Assembly (NCBI RefSeq): GCF_963678635.1
Contig: NC_087065.1
Span: 55,952,397 to 56,016,396, forward strand
Length of the DNA stretch: 64,000 nucleotides
From: Symsagittifera roscoffensis
Taxonomy: Eukaryota > Xenacoelomorpha > Acoela > Convolutidae
Reading direction: 5' to 3'
Below the pieces are notes generated by a model. That model was not told the DNA's origin, made no database searches, and saw only the letters and a list, made by a program, of their open reading frames with translations. This document shows, piece after piece, positions 35,601 through 47,600 of this stretch. A program made the position numbers and the translations under genes. The stretch's first letter is position 1. Each line of letters opens with the position of its first letter.

Positions 35601-38600
35601 AAATAAGTTTCAACGAATTAAACCTAGGATACTTACATGTAGAACGCCTGGTTTTGTTATAATGTTACGTTTGAGATTAATTATCTGTTCTTTGGACTTT
35701 TTTCAGGAATCTATGGATTCAAAAAAATTATAGTCTGAAAATAATTCGGTTAAAATATACAGATTTGTATATACATTTTGATATTTTCAAAGGCGCTTGA
35801 TCATTAATGCTGCGCTTTTGTCTCAGGAATCGGTTCTGAAGAATTCGATTTTGGTGTAAATTTATTCATGATAACCGACATTAAGTGAGCAACGAAAAAA
35901 ACTACCGTTTTGTGCTTCAGAAATGTGAAGCCAGTTTTGCATGGCTTAACAGCCAAACTGAATTGGGAAGTTCCGGCCAAAGACGGAGGAGCTGGCCAGT
36001 ACCCCAGGAATGTCTGGTACACCATCAAGTGCACATCGTGTATGCCGAAAGACCCTCTCACTTACAATCCCCACCAGCTCAACATACCCGGTACCTGATC
36101 GCAATTTTAAAGAACATTTGGGGGGTCATATTTTGTTCCGGGAAAAAGCGTTTCTAACTTCGTAACAGAAATGAGTTTTACTTGACTGAAATTGTAATTA
36201 AAAAATTGTGGCCAAATTTTATTTTTTTTTCTATGGATAAATGTTTAAAATACGATTGAATATCTGATTTCAAAATTTTTAATACAGTTTTTGGTGTTCT
36301 AATAAAATAGCATGAGCTAACAAGAAAAATAATTTATGGTTTTCATGTTATAATAGTCAAATATGCATTATATGAATATATAGTTCAATTTTCGAAATCA
36401 GTCATCGTTTGACACCGAGCCTTTAGACTGAACTCTAGCCGGCTGTCTGGTGACTTAGAAATGGGTTGTAAAGTTTACACTTTTGTGACACAGGCACTGC
36501 AGTAACTATTGGGGGTTTGAGGCCAGACACTGCGTACACGTTCAAAGTGTTCTCCGAGAATGATGTCACAGGAAAAATGAGTCAAGACAGGAAGAGTTCA
36601 ACCGAGGTCACTTTCAAAACTGAACCGGCCGGTAAGCGAAGTTCAAGAAGTTTTTTTTTCAGCTTTATGTTTTTTCTTTCAAAAATGGTAGCTGACTTAA
36701 TAAAAAAGATTATTTAAAAAATGGAATTTGAGGTATTTGAGGGATTATTTAAAAAATGGAATTCAAGATTTGTTGATGTATTGTTGTAATTATTATATTT
36801 GAAAAATTCGTCTGTCGAAAAGACAGAAGCTTGAAAATAATTTTTTAAATTTAATGAAGTACTAATTTTTTTTTCGCGTTTCAGCCTTCGTGCAGAACCT
36901 TAAAGTGGAGCAGAGTTCTAGTACCTGGGGAGGAGGGGGTCACTCGATTAGAGTAGTGTGGAACCCCCCTGCAGTACACTTGAATACTCCCCCTAAGTAC
37001 TGTGTGAGAGTATTCGCTGACAACAACAACGTCCGCTTCGACAAAGTCAACTCGACCAAATACACTCCAATTGGTATGTTGCTCGACTTTTGAAATGTCC
37101 GATTTTCAAACAATTGGAAGTTTTTGGGGATCTCTGTAACTGCCCCGAGTAAATTTCATATTGTCCTGTGTCATAATTGGGAGGGGAGGGGTGAATGCTG
37201 TTCTCAAAAACTACTTTCATAAGAACCGCCTTGAAATTCATTTGAATTTGGGCTCATTTTTATTCAACTTGACTTGTTTCAGGTTTACAACCAGGAAACT
37301 ACGCGTTCGATGTCAGTGTTTATGGCTGCGAAGGTCCCTTCAGCCAAAAAGTCACAGCTCTAGTCTCAGGTAATTCAGCCCAAAACCAATCAATTCAACC
37401 CGGCATTTACGGAGCCGACTTCAAATAAAGCCGTCTTTTTAATTCCGCAGTTACAACAGTTTAAATCTTGTATTTCCTAGTTAATTTACAAGATATGTCT
37501 CGATTTAATCTGGATGAAAGTTGTGTAACATTCTGTAATCTTATGTAATAGGTAATTTTAGTCGCATATGGGATCGATATCAAGTATTTTTTGGGCCTAC
37601 TGGTAATTGCCTGGTTTTTCTTCGGGATATTTTTTGCCTGCTTGTGCCTGAGTTAATCCCTTTTATGGCGCTGTAAACTGAATTACATATCTGATCCAGG
37701 ACCTCAAATTTTCACATTTCCGCTCGTTTTTTAACCATGTTAAATGTTTCACTATTTAATGGGCTAAATTCTCTCTAAAGAAAAACGTAAATTTCGATTT
37801 GTTCTGTACTTTAATTTATTGTTATTGAATAACTTTCTATGTAAAAGCAGAGAATGAATGACTGAAGTTGCTTAAAATGTAAATCTAATGCATAACTTCC
37901 CTTCTTTGGCATTTGATCGATCTTTTTTTTTTTTCAATTCTAAAAGTGATTGAATTTCTGAAGAGTGCAGCAATTTTTTAATAATGAGTTCTAAAGTGGA
38001 ATTTTATTTGAAAGCATTACTTCTAGCCATCTGTTATTAAAAGACTAATTTTTCTAATTTTACTGCTCATTTTTTGACAAAAAAGATTGACGGAGCCGGC
38101 CCCATGCTTGGTCTAGCAACATGAAAACAAATCTCTTCACGGGAAGCGCAGCCAGTTTTTTTCTTCATCCCATATAATGAAATAGTTGTGGTAGTTAAAT
38201 TCAAATATTACTTCAACATTCATAAACTCATCAACGAAGTCCAAACATATGTGTACTTTTTCTATTTTCTTTTTCTTTATACTTAATTGCAATCTGTTCC
38301 TTCCCCCTGCCAAAAATAGCTAAAAATTTAAAGAAGAAAAATTGTTTCATTTTTTCGAAATGATTACTGTGGTCGTGAATTGTTAACTTCATGCCTCTTG
38401 CACCGCAAATGACTACTTTTTAACAGCTTGAAAGGCTGAAGTGCATCTTCAATTTTTTTTTATGTAACATCAGGTTTCTTGCAATTGGATTTGCTGAAGT
38501 AAAAAACTCTTAATACATTTTAAAACCTATGCATCGGTTCTTTCGAAGCTTCTTTTTTCAACAAAACACAATTGTATTAGTTTTTGTATTTCGCGAGCTT

Positions 38601-41600
38601 AATAACGGTTTCTTTCACCTTCAGAACTGAAAAAGGGTGGACAATAATTGAGTTAAACTGAACTTAATTTTCTTTTTACGTATGGTTAATTTTGTTTAGA
38701 AGACAGAATGCTGGCACAGGAGCGTGCGCAGAGAATAACTATGGCCATAGTGCTGGTAGTGTTAGTAGTGGTTCTACTAGCTGTGGTCGTGAGTGCGGCC
38801 ATGTGTTTCTACAGAAGAAAGCGACATCTGCATGGGTATCAGTGGACGGATGCCAGTTACTTGGTCGAGTACCCCTGTCACTCTGTCGTGCCACCGGGTG
38901 GTGCAGGACTCCACGGGGACCACGCAGATCGTAAGTACCTATATCAATTCTTTCCAATTTAATTATCCCCCAATTCCACGAGTTTTTACTCTTTTTTAAG
39001 TCTTTTTGACAGTAATGAAGCGAAATTTTATGCGAAAAGTTTTGCTGCAATTAAAAAATTTTTCCTTTTGGTGCCATTTTCTTGTGTCAAGGATATTTCA
39101 ATTCTGTTAAAAATGTAGGTTCTATAAATTGCTCCGTAAAAACCTGGAATCGTTTGTACATCTATTTTTTTCCAAGGTCAGTGAACTTGCTTTTATGATG
39201 ATTAGAAGATATCATTTATGTATGCTCCACCCGAGCGATAACTTTATCTCGCAGACATCATTTTATTCGCAACAATATTTTTGATTAGGCTGTTACAAAA
39301 TGTCGCTTCATTTTAAAATTTATATACTAATACATAGAGTAGTAATTGCTATCATATAAAAGAAATAAGTTAGCAATTTGATAATGGATCTATCTGCTGT
39401 ATCTTTTATTTTATCCCAGCTCATGTAAGCGTTTTTTCTTCTGATGAGCTGCTGGCCTTTTAAAGTGCATTATAGTGATTAAAGCGGACTGTGTGTTGCA
39501 ATTAACCATTCAGGTTCTAAGTGACTGGGCTACTTTTGAGGCGACTTGTGCCTTTTGTCTCTCGGGATACGGGTCTCTCTCCGCGAACAATACAACCCAA
39601 ATTCAAAGTTAAACAGCCCATTCTTTTAATCATCTTCAAGTTCCAACTTTGAAAAAACTTAATTTTTTTCCATCTCTTCTCTTTTTTTTGCAAAGAATTG
39701 CATCATCGATGGGGTATTGAACGCTTTTGAAACAATTTAAATTTTGTATGTAGATAAATTTGATTTTATTGTTTAAATTTTTTTAATTCCTGCCTAATTT
39801 TCTTAATTTGAAATTGCAAAATAAGTTTCATAAGCTGGTTCTAAAACTTGGATGTTTTAATCTGACTTTCGAAGAAAACAAGGGTTTTCGTTTATTTTTG
39901 CGGCTTTTTTACTGGCCAGTTCATATATCTTACATTTAAAATAGAATATAGTGGTTGTTTTTTTGTCCATATTATTTGGTCCATAGAAGCGTTTGTTTTC
40001 CATATTATTTGACCAGTTGAATTTCTTTGAAGGAACCACAAATCCCCAACTGACAAATGGTTTATTGTTTCAACTGGTTGATTGGCAGTAATCAAATTCC
40101 TTAAATTCAAGTTGGACAACAATGCTTTCGACTGTTTTCGGATTATCAATGAAAGCAGCGCCGATTTTGCTTAATATAGGTTAGAAGAAACTAAATTCTT
40201 TCATTGCAGACAACATGTAATCAGTTTTGGAAACGTTATTTAAATCATTTCGTTTCACCTCAAACCATGTGTGTTTTGATATCCAGCCTATAAAAAATGA
40301 TAAGCTAATTTTTATAGTAGTTGTGATTTTTTGGGGAGTTTTGATGAAGGAAAAGTTTTTGTATTTGCTTAATCTCACCGAAATTACTAATTCTCATCCG
40401 AAAATAGTTTCACGGCTGGCCAGAATTTTATGTTTTTAACCGTGACTTCTCATTGAACGATTTTTCGGATGCTCAACGTGATTTTTTGAAATTGGCCCAA
40501 TTTTGTCATTTTGAGAAGTTCCTGTCAGAGAAGAGAAAAGACAAATTTGAGACCATTTTGCTCTAATAAGTCCCCACAATTGAAATTAAAACCACCCTTA
40601 AATCAGCTGATCTGAGAATTACTATAATAGGCGGTCCTTTCAGAAATCACAAGCGATCCTTAATGAGGCGCCTTTGAACAAACAGCAGGGTATTAATATT
40701 CATTTTTATCAGACCCTATTTTTGAATACCTTTTTCCTAACTTTTAGAAGCATACCAGCGCATAATTGGTCTGGATTTTTTCGGTTTTAAAATGAATAGC
40801 GGTTGCTTTTTAGCCTCTAGTTCTAGTTTTGCAGCCCAATTCTAGGCGACTAGCGCTTAGTTATTTTTGGTGTAAATCTTCAAAAATAGGTCAGTAATTG
40901 CTGCCCTGTTTTGTGAATAAAATCCTGATTATAAGCATTGTGTTTTCTGATATGCCAAGAAGACGCGTTTTAACCTGAGATGGTTTCTTACCATTGAGAC
41001 AGTATAAGCTGCGCCCTGTTTTTCTCCTTAACCGCAGGCTTCCAAAATTGGATAATGGGTCCAAAGTGGGAGCAGATTGCTGTTCAGACTCTTTATGCCT
41101 AATTCGCGCCAATATTTCCATGTTTTGTGCTTCGTTCACCTAGGCTTCAAAGACCAATTTTTTTCTAAGACCTGTCAATCATTCAAATCGTGTCAGTCTA
41201 AATCGCTTTTCAGCTCTTTTTCTTTTCTTACTTCACATGCCAGATATTTTGCATGTAGTGTGTTATCAGTAACAACCATTTTAGCATCAAGCGCCTTTTT
41301 GTATCTTTTCTTCGCCTTTCATACATGATGGCTGACATAATCGATCCTTATCAATTGGCTTGAAAGCAGATTTCCTATTAAAAACTTCAATTTTCTTTGC
41401 AAAAGCTTGCAATTTTTATAACGACAATCTTTCTTTTTCCTTTCCATTTTCCACAGTTTCTTTCATTTTCCAGGAAAATGAGTACAATTTTATCAGTAAA
41501 ATTCCAGCAATTTTCAAATTGACTGCATCCGATTTCATAGAAAAATTACTTCTAGATGTCTTCGACAAGTTTTCTAGTTTCCTTTTTAATTCAAAAAATT

Positions 41601-44600
41601 AGCTTTTTTCACTTGACATTTGAAAAGTTGCCGCAAAAATTAGAGAACAGGTGATAAGTGGGATGGATTGTGTAATTAGACGAATTTGCCTCCTGTCAAA
41701 TATTGAAAAGAATTATTTGAACTAGGCAACACCTAATCCCGCTCCCCATCATTGCGACACATTGCAATATAAACAGCAATGTCCAAGGGAGTCCCACTTA
41801 ATGCACTGTATTCCCTGGGGCTAAGAAAAAGTGTCATTTTGAAATATGACAGTTTGTTTTATTGGAAAATCTATATTCATTTCATTGATGGACTGCATTG
41901 TTTCACCAACCCATAGCTCGTATTCACAATACCGCTGCCCAAAATAAGCATTAAGGCGTGAAATAGGTTTTAATTTAGATCCACAATGCATTTAATATGA
42001 CAATATTTGTTTTTAAGAAGGCAATTTTTTGCTAATCAATTTGGTCAGGTGTGGTGAATCATTTGTTATCTTGAGGCTAAGGCATTTTGAATTTTGCAAA
42101 TAATTTGTCAGGCGAAGAAAACATCGCAGCAGCACACTTGAAACTCATAGTTTAGTTTTAATCGATCGATTGAAAAATAAGTTTGCATCGCTTAAAACGA
42201 AGTCAATCAAGACACTCAAGTCCAAATCATCAGAGTTATGGACAAGAGATGATACTTGAGAGAATTGCCTTCAGCTCTTTAGTGAGACAAGAGATGTGCT
42301 ATAATGATCGAAAACAGACACAATCAAGTAGTAAAGTACTTTTTCATGATAAGATGGCAACATCATTTCTCCTTTTCACTTTCGTTCGAGAGGCGTCAAT
42401 TATTTTCAAATTTTCTCAAAATGAGATTTTTTAACAATTATTATTTTTATTTATAGAAGCTCATGTGATAAAAAAAAGTCAAATTGGGAAAAGCAAATTG
42501 GGAAAAAAACAGGCTACAAAAAAATCTGTTAAAAATCCAAAATTGTGAAATTTATGTAAAACTTTTTTCATGAGCAAAGAAATGAAAAAAAAAATGTGTT
42601 TTTCAAACTGAAACTAAAGATTTCTAGCGTCCCTTTGTCTGTCTCTATTGAGGAGCTGCAGCCTTAAAATAAAAGTGATTTATTTAAGATCCCTTATCAC
42701 CCATCCATCCATCCATATGTCAGTGCAATATGTTCATAAATCACTGTCTGTCACGCATACATAACAATGCGAAGACACACACGACAACTTATGTTCTATT
42801 GATTTGACCAATTGTCGATTGCGCGAATCAGTCTATGAGTTACGCAATTTATATGCAACGAATGAATGATGCTTTCAGTATGATTATACCGTGGTATCTG
42901 ATCAAAATAATGGAATCTCGTTAGCTATCCCCCCTCCCTATGTTACCTTTTAACGAATCCCCCACTTATTAAAAAAGGATTGAACAGTTAAGTATGCGCA
43001 AATTTTGTACCGTGTAGCAAATAGTTAAAAAGATCCAAATAATGCTTATCGTTTATATTTTGACCTCTGAATTAAGTTTTTGTTGAAAAAATTGAAGTTT
43101 GGAAAATGGAGAATATCTCTGTTCGTCAAAAGTAAGCGAGCCAAAACTTTTATCGGTTTTCGCTCGAGCAATTGAATCAATTCAATTGCTGCATAAAAAC
43201 GCATCATTGCTTTCTTTTCTTTCTAATTAATTGTCTCTTGAAATGATAAGTATCAAATGATATAATTTTGGAAGTTAACTGATCAGCGATGAGTGAACTT
43301 TTTTGATTTATTTTGTCCGAAGTCCTCTAAAGGTATCTTTTTGCTTAAGTGTTGCTTTAATCTTGTGTCACTTTTGTAACTGATTAATTGCAGTTTTGTG
43401 ACATTCTTAGGTGCCATTTTTATACCTTTCATTCATAACACAACGCTGTTATGTCTTGCGCGCCTATTCTTCGCCGATGCTTCAATTAAAGCCTTTGAAA
43501 AGTCTTCTGTTATCTTTAGCAAAACGAGAAAAAAAAATCAAATAACATCTGTTTTAAATAATGTGTTTATGAAAAATGTTTTTGTTAAAAAGGTCTTTGC
43601 CTAAGAGAGAAATAGTAAGTGAAAATTGAAACAAGCGGAAACATGACAGGTGTTTGTGTTCGTAAAAAGATGTGACCAATTAATTAATCAGCACACCTTT
43701 CGTTTAAAAGTGCGATGACCACCTCTGACAAAAGCAACCAATTTCTATTCATAAGTTCACTCCTCGCCCATAAAATATGCAGAGGTTGACACACAAAAAG
43801 TACCTCTTCTGATTAGGTTGACATGTTTGTTTAGCAGAAAAAAAAATCAGCAATAAACATGTGTTTGACTGGACATTAAATTAAAAGCGTGTTTTTGAGA
43901 TATTCTTGATATATCCACAAAAATTGAATATTGATTAAACTATGATAACCACCGGGATGCCTAGTTTTTTTGTTAACCACCGGGATGCTTTGGTTTCTAT
44001 CAGTGGCTCTTACCCAAAATTTAAAAATTAAAATTTGAAATATTTGAGATAAATTGGCTGTTATTGAACTTATTAGCCGAGATGTTAATCAACTCGATAT
44101 TGAGCTTTTCTTAGCTCAAGTTTGGTTATAGTTGACTTTTTCTCTGACTTTCCAACCCTGGTTTTAGTTGATAAATGTTTGACTTTTGCCTCAATTGCCA
44201 CCATGACCTCCGCTGGTGACCTCTACTCTAAATGTACTTAATGATTTTGCCGTTCTAGTTTTTTTTTTAGAACTTTGAAGAAAAACTGTGCTCATTTGAT
44301 TTTTTTTCGGATTCCAGATAACCTGAGCTCAAAGAAAAAATAATCCGCTGCGTTTCTTTTAAAATTAATGTTGGGTATAAATAAACAAGACTGCTCGTAT
44401 CAGGGCAAAGCCCTGAATGTTCCGACTGCTTTTTAAGGTTTTATGGTGCAGTAATAACATTAAAAAATTAAATGTAAAAAAAAAAATAAAATGAAAATTT
44501 TTTATTTCTAAAATTTGAAATTTTTATGAAAATAATCCCCCCACACGCCTTATAAAGTAAAGGATAAATTTTGCTGCTTATAACAAAACAATTATGGCAA

Positions 44601-47600
44601 ATAAGCGTCTTTCAACCAATTTGGAACAATTTTAAGACGGATTAACTCTCCGCTTACGCGTTAATAGCTCGAAATATATCGCGAGATAATTGTCCCAAAT
44701 TGGCCAAAACGGCAATCTTTAAACCCCCATAACTTTACGAAAAAAGATCACAGGTAAAATATCTTTTCAAATTTGAGCTCAGGACAACAATAGCTTTCCG
44801 ATGATAAAACAAAAATCCGTCAAAAATGGCTAGTTAAGAAGTCGAAATTTGTCTGAAGAAAAAAAAACCCACCGGATCAAAATTATTCCGTTATTTTCGT
44901 ATCGAAAGTCGGATCAAAAAAGCTAAAGGATAAAAACGGTGCATATACAAAACAGTCCCATACAAAACAGTCCAATACAAAATAGTCCTAAAAATCATGT
45001 AATGGAGGAAAAAACAGTCCAATACAAAACAGTCCGGTTTAGATACGAAATAACCGGCTCTAAATTTCGTATTAAGTCCTGCCCTCTGTTGGCAAGCTCG
45101 CAACACGTTGGCGCGACTGCGGCGGTCACTATTTTCTCATTAGGCTTATTGAACAAAGGACAATTCTCGGCCTGCCGACTTGTTAAAACAATTAGGACTT
45201 GGGACTGTTTTTCGGACTGTTTTGTATTGGACTGTTTTTTCGTTCATTTTCATACTTTTCCGACTGTTTTGTATTGGACTGTTTTGTATGGGACTGTTTT
45301 GTACAGACACGATAAAAACTGCCTTGTAATATTGTCAAGTCAATTTTCATTGTTTTTTAAATTGTTTTTTTAATTTTTTTTGCAGTGGTGAAGTTGCAAG
45401 CGGCTGCTCTGATGCAGCAAATGGGCTTCGTGGAGCCGAGACAACTACCGGTCGAACAGTTGAACGAGTGTGTCGGCAGAGACATCCCCCAAGAGTGCAT
45501 CAGTTGGCAAGAGTCCGGTGAGTTCATGTTGTTTTTAATCCGACAGTTTGAAAAATGGTGAGGAATTGTTGTATTCGGGAATTTGTTTTTTTTTGTTTTC
45601 CACGCAAAATCAGGTAACAAAAGTAATTATCGGAATATGACAAGTGATATATCATATTGAAGCATTTTTAGTCGTGATTTGAACAACATAAAGTTTTATA
45701 AAAATTTTCTCTGTGTCGAGAAAAACCCGTTTGAAGTTTTTGATTTTTGGTTTAATTTTGAGCGAATAAAGCGAGCGCGAAGGCTTATTTATGCTCAATT
45801 TAAGCGTTCCCAATAACCTGTTTATGCTTAGTTTTAGTTTTGGTTAAAGTTTTTTAAAACTATTTTGGGAATCAAAAATTCAAAAAAGTCTATCAAAAAA
45901 AATTGATTAAGTTTTAGCCATTTTTTGTTTTTCTTGTCATTTTTCTAAAAAACTGTTGTCCAGTTTGCTTATTTTGCTTTGACTGTTGAAAATGCCTAAG
46001 CTTTAGTTTTTCGTCTAAATCCTTTGATTACTCCACGCAGAAAAAAATACTAATTTGAACAAAAAATTTGTTTTTATTTTTTAAGACTATGGTCGGCACA
46101 TTCTGTGCTACTTGCTTTGTAACCGGCTATCCTTGTTTTTGGTTATAGCTGTTGTCGTGGCATCATCATGTTTGCTTATTGCAAAATAAACGGTTAAAAA
46201 GTTTTGCATTTAACTATTTTCAACCTTCGAAAAATACATTTATTTTCCATCAGTGGTAGAAAATGCTCGTATTACGTTCTACGCTCTTCCATTCTCTCCT
46301 ATGCCTTTGGGAATTCACGGCATAGGTCATATTGTGTCTTAAGTAGAGTTAGTTGATTGGTGGAAATGCCTTTTAGAGGGAAGATTCCTTAAAGTTTAGC
46401 AGAAGTTCAACTAAATTATAACCAAATCATTAGCTTTACTTTTTCGGTCAACAAGTCTGCTCTAAAATACGTGCTCTTATATTACTCATTTTACCATCTG
46501 AAAGAAGTTCCCAATGAATTTTTAGCTCCGTAACTTTTGATGTTTTTGTGGAATGTATTATTGTTAATAACTTTCATCATCTAAACTAGCAAAATATGAT
46601 GATACAAGATCAATGCTGTTTTTCAAGATGTATATTAATTTTTCAGAAGTTGAGACGAATTCGCAGTGGTCAGCGTGTGTAAATGGCGTGTTGGAGACGG
46701 CGGACGGCAAGAGGGGCGTGGCCCTGAAGTTCCTCACAGAAGCCGCTCATCAGAGGGATTTTTTGATTGAGGCGGCCACCATGAGTCAGCTAACTCATCC
46801 CAATGTACTCATGCTTTATGGAGTATCCATAAGTGGTGAGTTTCTTTTCTTTTTTGTTTCATTTCTTAAAGCAGCCGAAGGTTGTCTGCCCGAAAATTAT
46901 TTACGCAAGTTAAAATTAGCAATGACTTACTTTCAAGAGTTCACATTGAATATTGCTGCGCACCATCCCATTTGAGTAATTTATGTTCCGTTTTTTGAAA
47001 AAAAAATATGGAATATTTGAGCTCTTTTTTTGAGAGATTTTTCTTCTAAAAAATAGGAAAAGCTGATTAAATCGACGTTTTTTACACTGTGTTTGATTTC
47101 TTCAAGTTTTTTTTTTCAGTTTGTTCAAAAAATTTTGGTTTTGAAACCTTACTGCAAACGAGTTTTTTAGGCTCAAGTTAATTTGATGAAAAACTAAATT
47201 GGAATTTACCGATTGTTATTTGCTGATATTTGATTTTTTTTTAATTTTTGTAAGTATCGAATGATCAGTTAATTTTTAAATCTTTTCGAATACTGCTGTG
47301 TTTTTTATGTGTATGAAATTAAATGATTGAAAAATCGATAAGACACAGAATATGCTTCTTAAATAAGCGATGCTAATTAAGAAGCTATCAGATAAAATCA
47401 CCAATTTTTTGAAGTCCTTATATTTTTCGTAGCTCACCTAAAAACAGTGGCCAACACGTACTTCGAAAATATTGACGTAGTTGAGTACTTTCGAACATAT
47501 CTTCACTGGGTCGCAAATCTAAATCTGGCTTATTTAGTGATCTGGACTACTTTTCGAAAGTCATTCAGTCGCGCCAAGTGGCATGTTGCATGTCGAGTCG

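Noticed and set aside
44938-45310. Short direct repeats resembling a CRISPR array
   Set aside because: The units are in two opposite blocks with no regular spacers, the DNA is an animal intron, and the element has foldback structure with a target duplication.
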